A stretch of DNA of 52,299 bases from an uncultured Bacteroidales bacterium (GTDB taxonomy: Bacteria > Bacteroidota > Bacteroidia > Bacteroidales > Paludibacteraceae), in the NCBI GenBank assembly GCA_903927945.1, contig CAIYOZ010000164.1, positions 1 through 52,299 of the forward strand, in the 5' to 3' direction. The notes below the pieces were generated by a model. The model was given only the letters and a program-made list of their open reading frames with translations. It did not search any database and was not told the origin of the DNA. A program made the translations under genes and the position numbers. This document shows, piece by piece, positions 1-7,758 of the stretch; position 1 is the first letter of the stretch; each line of letters begins with the position of its first letter.

Positions 1-788
1 CCATGTTCATCATCGCCAATAAGCAAACGTTTTGGGTCGGCTGATAAGGTTGTTTTTCCAGTACCTGACAGTCCGAAGAAGATTGCTGTATCACCAGCTT
101 TGCCCATGTTTGCTGAGCAATGCATAGAAGCAATATTTTTTAATGGAAGAAAATAATTCATTATTGAGAACATTCCTTTTTTCATTTCGCCGCCGTACCA
201 GGTACCACCTATTACAGTCATTCTTTCTTTTAAATTGAAAGCAACGAATACTTCACTATTCATTCCTTGTTCTTTCCAGTTAGGATTGGTAGTTTTCGAA
301 CCGTTCAGGGTTACAAAATCAGGTTCACCATAGTTGGCCAAATCGAAATGAGAAGGACGGATAAACATGTTCGTTACGAAATGTGCCTGCCAGGCTACTT
401 CCATGATGAAACGAACTTTCAGGCGGGTGTCTTCGTTGGTACCGCAAAATGTATCAACTACGTACAATTTTTTAGCTTTCGACAATTGATCGGTTACCAG
501 ATCCTTACAAGCATCAAACACTTCAGGGGTTGTTGGACGATTGATCGTTCCATCCCACCAAAGGTTTTCGTTGGTCACTGCATCCTGAACAAAGAACTTG
601 TCTTTAGGAGAACGACCGGTAAACTTACCTGTGAAAACTGCAACTGCACCTGTGTCAGTCAAAATACCTTTTTCAAAACCTTCATTTGCAGGATTCATTT
701 CATCCTGAAATAATACCTCGTAAGAAGGATTGTGTACGATTTCGAAATTACCCGAAATGCCGTACTTGCTTAAATCCAAATTTGCCAT
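1..788 (-). CDS. pckA: Phosphoenolpyruvate carboxykinase (ATP), N-terminal part, cut by window edge
   Basis: The minus-strand frame starts with ATG at 788 ([11 protein letters not shown]) and stays open to the window edge, giving the first 262 residues of a protein normally about 530-540 long. It catalyses ATP-dependent interconversion of oxaloacetate and phosphoenolpyruvate in the cytoplasm, for gluconeogenesis or fermentative CO2 fixation. Visible signatures are the substrate-binding [10 protein letters not shown] segment near residues 54-63, the PEPCK region around [12 protein letters not shown], and the kinase-1a P-loop GLSGTGKT at 239-246 followed by LSADPKR and GDDEH. The P-loop and the organism type identify the ATP form. 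A Bacteroides-type promoter lies 70-100 nt upstream. The gene is transcribed away from everything else here and looks like housekeeping. Confidence 0.97.
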   Translation of the reverse strand, partial: MANLDLSKYGISGNFEIVHNPSYEVLFQDEMNPANEGFEKGILTDTGAVAVFTGKFTGRSPKDKFFVQDAVTNENLWWDGTINRPTTPEVFDACKDLVTDQLSKAKKLYVVDTFCGTNEDTRLKVRFIMEVAWQAHFVTNMFIRPSHFDLANYGEPDFVTLNGSKTTNPNWKEQGMNSEVFVAFNLKERMTVIGGTWYGGEMKKGMFSIMNYFLPLKNIASMHCSANMGKAGDTAIFFGLSGTGKTTLSADPKRLLIGDDEH

Positions 789-855
789 TTTCTTTAAATT
801 AATTTGTCTTATGTTGTTTTTAATCTCTTTCCTGACTAAGCCTAGTATCACGCTA

Positions 856-887
856 CAAAAATACGATAAATTTTGTAAGTGAGGAAA
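856..887 (-). promoter_or_regulatory. Bacteroides-type promoter of pckA
   Basis: On the minus strand the -7 box TATTTTTG (856-863) fits TAnnTTTG. A TTTC (884-887), one base off the TTTG -33 box, precedes it at a 20-nt spacing. It would give a leader of about 60 nt before the pckA ATG at 788. Confidence 0.65.
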
Positions 888-933
888 CAATTAAAGAAAT
901 TTTTCTTTAATTAAAGCAAAATACTTTCTTTTT

Positions 934-965
934 GAAGGAGTAAGAGGGAAGGAGTAAGAGGGAAG
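934..965. repeat. 14-bp direct tandem repeat, about 2.3 copies
   Basis: The unit GAAGGAGTAAGAGG occurs exactly at 934-947 and 948-961, with a third partial GAAG at 962-965. It is a small tandem duplication upstream of the pckA promoter with no evident function. Confidence 0.8.
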
Positions 966-1237
966 CAAAAATAAAGAGCCGTCCAATCAAAAATGAAGTA
1001 AGCCTTTGGACAGGAATATCCCCCATCTGTCTGCTCCATTTGAATTAATGTCCTGAAAACCTTACATGACCTTTCTTATCTTCTCCATTTACTGAATATT
1101 TTTTCCCATTTCCACCCTGTACTCAACTTGCAATACCTAAGAAATTTTAGTACGACTGAAACATTCAATTGAAAACAGTTGGAATGACCTACCTGTACCA
1201 ACCCTAATGCCAAGGGTATGGAACGCAAATGAATCAA

Positions 1238-1343
1238 AAGTTCATCGACAGTTAGTTCTTATTTAGATGTCTTATACATATAATAACCTATTAATGATAT
1301 AAGACATCTATGAGACATCTATAAGTAAACTAAGAGTGAACTA
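1238..1343. repeat. Palindromic 11-bp-unit intergenic element, copy A
   Basis: On the right arm four consecutive 11-mers end in CTA: 1300-1310, 1311-1321, 1322-1332 and 1333-1343. The left arm holds complementary units (TAGATGTCTTA at 1264-1274 and a relative at 1253-1263), so 12 bp AGATGTCTTATA/TATAAGACATCT pair perfectly around an AT-rich core containing ACCTATTA. The outer left arm is shifted by small indels. The layout matches copies B and C although the arm sequences are different. Confidence 0.75.
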
Positions 1344-1470
1344 AGGTATACCTCATGTCCTTTCCACTCTTTATCCATTAGCTTTGTATTTGTAAATGAC
1401 TCCGAAGAGTGTTGTTTGTTTGTGTCACAAGTTAGGAAAGCTCAAACCTTCCAGATATCAATTGATACCA

Positions 1471-1508
1471 ATTTTATAAGAATACCCAAACCATCATTCT
1501 TATAAAAT
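1471..1508. repeat. Perfect 13-bp inverted repeat
   Basis: ATTTTATAAGAAT (1471-1483) and ATTCTTATAAAAT (1496-1508) are exact reverse complements with a 12-nt spacer. The repeat lies 40 nt before a candidate -7 box, so it could be an operator or a hairpin. No run of T follows it to make it a convincing terminator. Confidence 0.6.
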
Positions 1509-1547
1509 TATGTCAATTTTAATTAATGATAATCCATGCAAATGAAT

Positions 1548-1555
1548 TATATTTG
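1548..1555 (+). promoter_or_regulatory. Candidate -7 box upstream of the lipoprotein gene
   Basis: TATATTTG fits TAnnTTTG, but no TTTG is seen at the usual -33 spacing. It would leave a leader of about 190 nt before the ATG at 1753. Confidence 0.35.
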
Positions 1556-1752
1556 CAGGGTTAACCTATAATTCTAAGGCAAATGAGTACCGGTTGGTTT
1601 AACGATTGATGATAACTAATCAACCAATTAATTTAATCGAGTTCCCAAGATTATGCTGGGGGAAAGTGGACGTTTAAAATTGTTCGGATGATTATGCCAA
1701 CCGGGAAGATACCGTTCAACGAAACATAACATAAAATGAAAGAATCATAAAA

Positions 1753-2787
1753 ATGAAAAAGAATTTATTACTCTATTTTACGATAGTTCTGTTAAGCTCA
1801 TGTTCTACTAGAATCACGACATCGTTAATAAAAAAGGAAAAGCCGCAATCGGGAAATATAACTGTCCTGGTATATGAAAAAAACGATACGTTGCCCACTG
1901 CTTTCGAGAAACTTGGAACTGTTAGAGTTATTAGTCTCGGTTTAGATCCTAAGAGTTATTATCATGCATTTGGAGCTGCGAAATCGGAAGCAAGGAAAGC
2001 AGGTGGGAATGCAATTCAGGTATTGAAACTTCAAAAGCCAAATAATTGGAATAATGCATACAGTTTAACCGCAAGTGTTCTTAAAATTGATACAAGTCTT
2101 ATCCATTTACCGGTTAAACCATTGGCAGCACCTGATGTTGTAAAGATGAATGATTCACATTGGCGTTTTGCCATAGATGGTGGTTATTCATCCGGTTTGG
2201 GCAAAGATGGTTCAACTGTTGACAGTCGTAATAAAACCTATAATAACCCGATGAATTCCGGTTTAAATGTTGGTGCAGAGATAAATTATTTCGTTTTTAA
2301 GGGTCAACTTGGAATAGGAATAAATTATGAGAATGTAACTTCACAGAATAGTTCGAGTGTTGTAACTTACTCAAGTCCGGGACAGATACTTTCAAAAAAT
2401 AATATGAGTGATAACTTAAACATCCAGTATATTGGTCCAATGTATACTTCTGTAGTAAGACAAATAAATCATAATCAGGTAATAAATGCCTTTATTTTTA
2501 ATGTTGGTATGGGAAATCTTACTTACACTGACAACAAAAGAGTGGACTTGATGAATTACAAAATAACCGGTTCAACACTTGGTGCGTATTATTCTATTGG
2601 TTTTGACCATTTCATTTCCAAAAATATGGCACTTGGTATAAAGTTATCTTACATAGAAGGTTTGTTGATGAATTATAATGAATTTGATGGAAATACCACC
2701 ACACATGTACAACTTGACAATTACAGCTACCTGAGTTTAAATCATGTAAATATAACTGTTGGATTGCGATTTAACAGTTCGAAATAG
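1753..2787 (+). CDS. Lipoprotein with predicted outer-membrane beta-barrel tail, unknown function
   Basis: The 344-residue product starts with a lipoprotein signal peptide with lipobox LSSC (Cys17). Residues about 25-120 form a small domain with a GAAKSEARKAGGNAIQV stretch, of the kind seen in several poorly characterised Bacteroidota lipoproteins. From about residue 135 the sequence alternates polar and apolar residues with many Gly, Asn and Tyr (for example GGYSSGLG, NVGMGNLTY, GAYYSIGF), as in an eight-to-ten-strand barrel, and ends in GLRFNSSK. A lipid anchor followed by a barrel is an odd combination. It stands alone, about 340 bases before the XRE operon, with a long leader. No specific family is recognised; export to the cell envelope is the only firm inference. 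Confidence 0.8.
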   Translation: MKKNLLLYFTIVLLSSCSTRITTSLIKKEKPQSGNITVLVYEKNDTLPTAFEKLGTVRVISLGLDPKSYYHAFGAAKSEARKAGGNAIQVLKLQKPNNWNNAYSLTASVLKIDTSLIHLPVKPLAAPDVVKMNDSHWRFAIDGGYSSGLGKDGSTVDSRNKTYNNPMNSGLNVGAEINYFVFKGQLGIGINYENVTSQNSSSVVTYSSPGQILSKNNMSDNLNIQYIGPMYTSVVRQINHNQVINAFIFNVGMGNLTYTDNKRVDLMNYKITGSTLGAYYSIGFDHFISKNMALGIKLSYIEGLLMNYNEFDGNTTTHVQLDNYSYLSLNHVNITVGLRFNSSK

Positions 2788-2791
2788 CTGA

Positions 2792-3082
2792 AAATTAGCG
2801 GTTAATTCCATAGAATCGAATGAAAATTGCTACGCTACGGCGAACGGAGACATACTGTTTGGAAAGCAACTGTTTCCGAATCAGGGTCGAACATTATCAA
2901 ATCATATCGTATCTGAGTTATCGGATATTTATCGAATCGAACCGACTGAAATCGTATCATTGTCAATAGGAGCTATGATGAACACGAATCCTAATCGATT
3001 GATGTATAATAAAGTTACGGGAGTGATTTTAGAGATAGGAATTAGAGAATTATTGAAACATTTGAGTTACATATTTGTTTAG
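2792..3082 (+). other. Open frame without proper start, possible gene remnant
   Basis: A 96-codon frame is open from just after a TGA at 2789-2791 to TAG at 3080-3082. The translation contains protein-like stretches (GDILFGKQLFPNQG; EPTEIVSLSIGAMM). No ATG occurs before residue 66, and the 3' end overlaps the -33 box of the next operon. It may be the tail of a decayed gene or a chance opening. No family was recognised. Otherwise the 2788-3073 gap holds nothing evident. Confidence 0.25.
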
Positions 3083-3105
3083 TACTGTAAATATATCTAT
3101 TTTTG
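3074..3105 (+). promoter_or_regulatory. Bacteroides-type promoter of the XRE-ImmA-PIN operon
   Basis: TTTG (3074-3077), exactly 20 nt, then TATTTTTG (3098-3105): a full match to the Bacteroides consensus. It predicts transcription from about 3112, so translation must begin at the ATG at 3126 and not at the upstream in-frame ATG at 3075. Confidence 0.85.
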
Positions 3106-3125
3106 TAACACAAAATAAAATCAGT

Positions 3126-3476
3126 ATGGAAACGAATATTATAGTTGGAAGGAATATTAAAGCTATAAGAGAAAAAATGGGTTATACCCAAGAAGTGTTA
3201 GCCGATTATTTAGGCATCACCAGAGAGGAAGTCAGTTATTATGAAAATGGCAACCGAACAGTTCCAAGCAAAATTATCACTAAGATTGCCGGGTTATTTG
3301 CCATCGATGAATTTGATCTGTTTGAAGAGGACGATGTTCTGTCAAAGATCAATCTGGCATTGGCATTTAGGGCAGATCACCTGAATGGAGAGGATTTAAA
3401 AACCATAGCAAGCTTTAAGAGTATTGCCATGAATTATTTAAAAATGAATAAGACTTTGAGAAGTAGTTATGAATAA
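3126..3476 (+). CDS. XRE-family HTH repressor
   Basis: A 116-residue DNA-binding protein. Residues 5-62 form a Cro/C1-type helix-turn-helix (VGRNIKAIREKMGYTQEVLA, then LGITREEVSYYENGNRTVP) with the typical Q and E/YENG signatures. The C-terminal 50 residues are helical and acidic (FEEDD) and probably mediate dimerisation or contact with the peptidase. The start at 3126 was chosen because the promoter box ends at 3105. The gene overlaps the following metallopeptidase gene by 8 nt, indicating translational coupling. By analogy with ImmR/ImmA pairs it is expected to repress its own operon and to be inactivated through the adjacent peptidase; that role is inference. Confidence 0.92.
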   Translation: METNIIVGRNIKAIREKMGYTQEVLADYLGITREEVSYYENGNRTVPSKIITKIAGLFAIDEFDLFEEDDVLSKINLALAFRADHLNGEDLKTIASFKSIAMNYLKMNKTLRSSYE

Positions 3477-4215
3477 GTTAGTCATCGAGAAATATTCAAA
3501 TAGTTTCAGGACACAAAACGGAATAGGATCGAGAGATCCCATTCGTTTAAAAAGTCTGTTATCTCAACTGAACGTGATTACTATTTTCAGACCATTGAGG
3601 GAAAATATTTCGGGAATGGCTATAAAAGTAAATGATGGGGTCGAGGAGGTAAGGTTCATGCTCATAAATAGCGATCACAATATCGGGAAACAAAATTTTA
3701 CAATTTGTCACGAGATGTATCATCTTTTTGTACAAAAGGATTTTACGTCCATTCATTGTATTACCGGACAATTTAAGAAAGATTCAGGAGAAGAATATAT
3801 TGCCGATGTATTTGCATCCATTTTATTATTACCCGAGGAAGGAGTTAAAAGTTTAATTCCAGAGAAGGAATTAGCAAAAGACAAGATATCATTAAAGACG
3901 ATTTTAAAGATTGAGCATTTTTTCACTTGTTCCAGATCTGCGTTGTTATACAGACTTAAGGAACTTCAACTGATTACTTCAACCGGCTATGATAAATACT
4001 GCCAGGATGTAAAATGGTCTGCTGTCAAATATGGCTATAGTACTGATTTATACGAATCAGGGAATAGCAATTTAGTAATCGGAAATTATGGTGAACTTGC
4101 ACGTGAACTGTTCGAAAAGGAATTAATTTCAGAGACCCATTATATTTCTTTATTAAAGGAGTTAGGAATGAATGGTGAATCATTGGAGAAAATCATCAAT
4201 GGTGAAGAAGAATAG
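3469..4215 (+). CDS. ImmA/IrrE-family metallopeptidase
   Basis: A 248-residue protein with the zinc-peptidase motif HEMYH (His81, Glu82, His85), followed about 30 residues later by an EEYIADVFASILLLP segment that carries the third ligand and the family's A-x-x-F-A-x-x-L-L-x-P pattern. The family cleaves XRE-type repressors, as ImmA does for ImmR in ICEBs1 or IrrE/PprI for DdrO in Deinococcus. The adjacent overlapping XRE gene is the obvious substrate candidate. Residues 1-60 contain a short helical lead-in and the C-terminal 90 residues are a helical extension. The frame overlaps the next gene by 17 nt, so the three genes form one transcript. Its trigger signal is not visible. Confidence 0.93.
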   Translation: MNKLVIEKYSNSFRTQNGIGSRDPIRLKSLLSQLNVITIFRPLRENISGMAIKVNDGVEEVRFMLINSDHNIGKQNFTICHEMYHLFVQKDFTSIHCITGQFKKDSGEEYIADVFASILLLPEEGVKSLIPEKELAKDKISLKTILKIEHFFTCSRSALLYRLKELQLITSTGYDKYCQDVKWSAVKYGYSTDLYESGNSNLVIGNYGELARELFEKELISETHYISLLKELGMNGESLEKIINGEEE

Positions 4216-4729
4216 GATCATATTAATTGACGCAGATGTGGTTTCGCACTTCATAACTGGAGGTGAAATTTACATGTTGCCCTCTATTTTTCCGTATAAG
4301 ATGAAAATTCTTGATAAGGTGTATGATGAATTGGAAAATTTTAAAAGTAAAAAAACACAAATAGACAATCTGGTAAATCAGAGGATTCTTGAAATAATGC
4401 CTTTTCCTGATGAGAATTCCGAAATTAGGAAAGAATACTTTTGGATCAAGAAACAAATGTTTAAAGGAGATGGCGAAAGTGCAACCCTTGCTGTTACAAG
4501 ATATTCACATGATATTGTTGGAAGTAGCAATTTAAGGGATATAAAAAGCTATTGCCTAATGCATTCTATCGATTATTTAACAACAATGGATTTCTTATGT
4601 AGAGCTTTAGAAACAGGAAGAATGGATTTAGCCAGATGTAATAATTTCATTTCAAGTGTTGTAAATTCAGGAAGTAAATTACCTGTTAAAAGTATGGAAG
4701 AATATGCTTGCAGAGAAGTAAATCTGTAA
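4199..4729 (+). CDS. PIN-like nuclease, third gene of the XRE-ImmA operon
   Basis: A 176-residue protein from the ATG at 4199; an ATG at 4172 in the same frame would lie deeper in the upstream gene. Acidic residues are spaced as in PIN ribonucleases: Asp11 and Asp13 in ILIDADV after a beta strand, a Glu near 44 (YDELENF), Glu93 in GDGESATLAVT (compare GEA-A-ALA of VapC toxins), Asp114 in SSNLRDI, and Asp131 in TTMDFLCRAL. PIN toxins cut tRNA, rRNA or mRNA. With no VapB-like antitoxin present, control by the upstream XRE repressor and its peptidase is the likely arrangement. A terminator follows 31 nt after the stop. The fold call rests on the motif pattern only. Confidence 0.75.
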   Translation: MVKKNRIILIDADVVSHFITGGEIYMLPSIFPYKMKILDKVYDELENFKSKKTQIDNLVNQRILEIMPFPDENSEIRKEYFWIKKQMFKGDGESATLAVTRYSHDIVGSSNLRDIKSYCLMHSIDYLTTMDFLCRALETGRMDLARCNNFISSVVNSGSKLPVKSMEEYACREVNL

Positions 4730-4760
4730 TTAGAAAGAAAGGATATTGAATCAGTGCATA

Positions 4761-4796
4761 ATAGAAAATGGTGGGTAAATACTTACCATTTTCTAT
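4761..4796 (+). terminator. Rho-independent terminator of the XRE-ImmA-PIN operon
   Basis: ATAGAAAATGGT (4761-4772) pairs perfectly with ACCATTTTCTAT (4785-4796) around a 12-nt loop, with TTTTA directly after it. It separates the operon from the GH2 promoter 65 nt downstream. Confidence 0.85.
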
Positions 4797-4860
4797 TTTA
4801 GTGTCAATCAAACACATCACATCAAATAAACATATTACCCCCAAACTGTATACATTTGGC

Positions 4861-4892
4861 TTTGTATACCAACAAAATAAACCTTATTTTTG
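4861..4892 (+). promoter_or_regulatory. Bacteroides-type promoter of the GH2 gene
   Basis: TTTG (4861-4864), 20 nt, TATTTTTG (4885-4892): a full consensus match. It shows that the GH2 gene is transcribed by itself and starts at ATG 4924, since an in-frame ATG at 4768 lies upstream of the promoter. Confidence 0.85.
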
Positions 4893-4923
4893 CATCGATT
4901 ATTTTAAACAAAAATCAACTTAT

Positions 4924-7425
4924 ATGAAAAAGCTCAACTTGGTGTTTATCATGCTTGCCTTTTGTAGTTTCACGTTTGCGGTCAAGGAAGTTCGTAATGT
5001 GCAATCTTTCAATCAAGGCTGGAAATTTACGTTAGCCGACAGTACAATGAATGCCTCTTCAACGGGATACAACGATAACTCGTGGCGTACACTTAATCTG
5101 CCCCACGACTGGAGCATTGAATCTGATTTTAGTAAGGATTATCCGGCAACACCAGGAGGTGGAGCATTGCCCGGAGGGATAGGCTGGTACCGTAAATCGT
5201 TTACCGTGGATAAAGCCAATAAGGGTAAACATGTGTATATTGACTTCGACGGCGTGTACCGGAACAGTGAGGTATGGATTAACGGGACTTCGGTGGGGAA
5301 ACGTCCGTACGGGTATATTTCTTTCCGCTATGAACTGACTCCGTATATCAAGTTCGGTGAAAATAACGAGATTGCTGTGAAGGTGGACAATTCGAAACAA
5401 CCCAACTCCAGGTGGTATTCGGGTTCGGGTATCTTTCGCAACGTATGGCTTTCGATCCTGGATCAGGTGCATGTGGATTTGTGGGGAACGTATGTAACGA
5501 CCCCAAACGTCAATGCCGATAGTGCCGAAGTGGCGATACAAACGACGATACACAATGATGCCAAGTATTTAAGAACTATCCTGGTGGAACAATTGCTTTA
5601 CGATGCCGATGGAAAACTTGTCACCAAAACAAGAGGTTCGCTGTATGTTAATATCGGAATGTCCCATCAATACCTTCAAAAGCTCATCGTGAAAAAGCCA
5701 GTGTTGTGGGATATCGACCATCCGTATTTGTATAAACTGGTTACCAAGACTTATTATTTTGGCAGCCTGACGGATGAGTATGTTACTTCGGTGGGTATTC
5801 GTTCGTTTACGTTCGATGTGACGAAAGGATTTTTCCTGAACGGAAAACATGTAAAGATTAATGGAGTGTGCAATCACCACGATTTGGGTGCATTGGGTGC
5901 TGCGGTAAACGCCCGGGCGATAGAACGCCAGTTGCAAATACTGAAAGCGATGGGTTGTAACGGTATCCGCACTTCCCACAATCCGCCTGCTCCCGAATTA
6001 CTGGATTTGTGTGACAAAATGGGCTTTATCGTGATGGATGAAGCGTTTGATATGTGGTTGCAACATAAAACAAAGTATGATTATTCATTGGACTTCCCCG
6101 AATGGCATGTACGCGACCTGACCGATATGATTACCCGCGACAGGAACCACCCTTCCATTTTTATCTGGAGTATCGGAAACGAAGTACCTGAACAATGGGG
6201 AAATGCCAAGACGGAAGATATGGATTTGCAACAAGCCAATATCCTGATGAATAAAAAGAAAGAAATCGCTCAGGATGAAGTCAGTCAGGGTGGTTTGAGC
6301 AAAAACGCCTTGCTTACCCGCCATTTGGTGGATGTCACCAAGGCAGCTGATCCGACCCGTCCCGTTTCGGCAGCATGTAATGTGACCGATGACAACAATA
6401 ACCTGTTCAAATCGGAAGCACTGGATTTAATCGGATTCAATTATCACGAAAAAGAATTTCAGGCTATTACCGGTCATTTTCCGAAGACTCCGTTCTTTGT
6501 CAGTGAATCGGTTTCGGCCTTACAAACGCGTGGATTTTACATGATGCCTTCGGACAGTATGAATATCTGGCCTGAACGTTGGGATAAACCTTTCAGCAAT
6601 CCGTTGCAGAAATGTTCGGCTTATGATAACTGCCATGCTCCCTGGGGATCGACCCACGAAGCTACCTGGAAACTGGTCAAGAAATACGATCACGTGGCGG
6701 GACAATTTATCTGGACCGGGTTTGATTACCTGGGCGAACCGACACCGTATTGGTGGCCATCGCGCAGTTCATATTTCGGGATCATTGACCTGGCAGGATT
6801 CCCCAAGGATGTGTATTACATGTATCAAAGCGAATGGACGACAAAGGACGTGTTGTATATCTTCCCACACTGGAACTGGAAGGCAGGGCAGACCGTCGAT
6901 GTATGGGCGTATTACAACAATGCCGATGAAGTGGAACTATACCTGAACGGACAGTCGCTTGGAATACGCAGTAAAGCAGGAGATGACCTGCATGTCATGT
7001 GGCGCGTAGAGTACGCTCCCGGTACGCTGAAGGCTGTTTCACGCAAGAATGGTAAAGAAGTACTGTCCAGAGAAATTAAGACCGCCGGCGAGCCAGTAAG
7101 TATTCGCTTGAAGGCTGACCGCCCCACTGTTGCTGCTGATGGGAAAGATCTATCCTATGTGAGCGTCGAATTGCTGGATAAGGATGGAAATGCTTCCCCG
7201 GTAGCCGATCAGCTGGTGAAATTCAGCGTGGAGGGACCGGGTGCCGTTGTGGGTACCGATAATGGTGATCAGAACGATCATGTCTCGCTCAAGAAACCCG
7301 AACGTCACTTGTTTTATGGGAAGTGCCTGGCCATTGTCCAGAGTACATTCGTTGGTGGGAATATCGTGCTGAAGGCTTCGGTGGAAGGCTTGCCGGTACA
7401 GGGAATAACGATTGTGAGTAAATAA
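4924..7425 (+). CDS. GH2 beta-galactosidase-like glycoside hydrolase, secreted
   Basis: An 833-residue protein with signal peptide MKKLNLVFIMLAFCSFTFA. Order of domains: N-terminal sugar-binding jelly roll (about 25-200, with YDGVYRNSEVWING-like GH2 core and RWYSGSGIFRNVWL), immunoglobulin-like domain (about 205-310), TIM barrel (about 315-600), then C-terminal domains of the DUF4982 and Ig-like type. The acid/base is Glu420 in SIGNEVPEQ and the probable nucleophile is Glu528 in FVSESVS. GNGIRTSHNPPAPELLDLCD-type GH2 signature is present. In xyloglucan loci this family removes beta-1,2-galactose from the side chains, probably in the periplasm. It has its own promoter, is convergent with the GH5 operon, and shares a hairpin-rich 330-base gap with it. 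Beta-glucuronidase activity cannot be excluded. Confidence 0.88.
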   Translation: MKKLNLVFIMLAFCSFTFAVKEVRNVQSFNQGWKFTLADSTMNASSTGYNDNSWRTLNLPHDWSIESDFSKDYPATPGGGALPGGIGWYRKSFTVDKANKGKHVYIDFDGVYRNSEVWINGTSVGKRPYGYISFRYELTPYIKFGENNEIAVKVDNSKQPNSRWYSGSGIFRNVWLSILDQVHVDLWGTYVTTPNVNADSAEVAIQTTIHNDAKYLRTILVEQLLYDADGKLVTKTRGSLYVNIGMSHQYLQKLIVKKPVLWDIDHPYLYKLVTKTYYFGSLTDEYVTSVGIRSFTFDVTKGFFLNGKHVKINGVCNHHDLGALGAAVNARAIERQLQILKAMGCNGIRTSHNPPAPELLDLCDKMGFIVMDEAFDMWLQHKTKYDYSLDFPEWHVRDLTDMITRDRNHPSIFIWSIGNEVPEQWGNAKTEDMDLQQANILMNKKKEIAQDEVSQGGLSKNALLTRHLVDVTKAADPTRPVSAACNVTDDNNNLFKSEALDLIGFNYHEKEFQAITGHFPKTPFFVSESVSALQTRGFYMMPSDSMNIWPERWDKPFSNPLQKCSAYDNCHAPWGSTHEATWKLVKKYDHVAGQFIWTGFDYLGEPTPYWWPSRSSYFGIIDLAGFPKDVYYMYQSEWTTKDVLYIFPHWNWKAGQTVDVWAYYNNADEVELYLNGQSLGIRSKAGDDLHVMWRVEYAPGTLKAVSRKNGKEVLSREIKTAGEPVSIRLKADRPTVAADGKDLSYVSVELLDKDGNASPVADQLVKFSVEGPGAVVGTDNGDQNDHVSLKKPERHLFYGKCLAIVQSTFVGGNIVLKASVEGLPVQGITIVSK

Positions 7426-7484
7426 AATTAAGAGCTAAAAACCTTGAGGGAAAATCAATCAGTTCCGGGTGTTACGTTTCTGCC

Positions 7485-7529
7485 TTATTACCGGCCCTGT
7501 CGCGAATAGCGACGGGGTCGTGGTAATAA
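7485..7529. repeat. Dispersed hairpin repeat, copy 1
   Basis: Outer arms TTATTACC/GGTAATAA and inner arms CCCTGTCGC/GCGACGGGG enclose the loop GAATA. A second copy with the same TACCGRCCC-GTCG and GACGGG-TCGTGGT blocks lies at 24773-24811, so this is an interspersed repeat rather than only a terminator. Confidence 0.75.
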
Positions 7530-7535
7530 TTACGA

Positions 7536-7567
7536 ATCCCCTGATAAAACTGTATTTATCAGGGGAT
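7536..7567. terminator. Bidirectional terminator hairpin between GH2 and GH5
   Basis: ATCCCCTGATAAA (7536-7548) pairs with TTTATCAGGGGAT (7555-7567) around a 6-nt loop, followed by CTTTCC on the plus strand. Placement between convergent genes suits termination of both. Confidence 0.75.
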
Positions 7568-7758
7568 CTTTCCATAAAAAAACTAACAACTTTTCATTTC
7601 TATAAAAACTACGCAAACTAAACGCCTACTAATCAATAGCGATAGGTGTAAATGTAGCACTTATGCTATGCTCATTCAATGAAGACTCAACGCTTCGAAT
7701 AAGATAGAAGCATTCCATCCGCTCTGCTGCCATTTCCCGGGTTATCAATGCCAATGCT

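Larger units (their letters stand above)
789..1752. other. Long intergenic region between pckA and the lipoprotein gene
   Basis: About 960 bases without a convincing gene on either strand. It holds the pckA promoter (856-887), the 14-bp tandem repeat (934-965), the 11-bp-unit palindromic element (about 1238-1343), a perfect 13-bp inverted repeat (1471-1483 with 1496-1508) and a candidate -7 box TATATTTG (1548-1555). No coding remnant was recognised in the remainder. Confidence 0.7.
7426..7758. other. Intergenic region between convergent GH2 and GH5 genes
   Basis: Holds the shared long hairpin (7485-7529) and the terminator hairpin (7536-7567). A 34-codon minus-strand frame (7629-7733, starting MAAERMECF) looks mildly protein-like but has no recognisable relative. 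Nothing else was seen. Confidence 0.6.

Noticed and set aside
267-713. 148-codon plus-strand open frame
   Set aside because: It lies fully opposite the pckA coding sequence, whose conserved motifs are unmistakable; it is an antisense shadow.
1238-1343. Insertion sequence or MITE end
   Set aside because: No shared terminal inverted repeat between the three copies and no target-site duplication was seen; arms differ from copy to copy.
4768-4923. Upstream in-frame start giving a longer GH2 protein
   Set aside because: The consensus promoter at 4861-4892 lies inside this extension, and the signal peptide begins at 4924.
7629-7733. 34-codon minus-strand frame starting MAAERMECF downstream of GH5
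   Set aside because: Composition is protein-like, but it is short, has no recognised homologue and no promoter; chance cannot be excluded.
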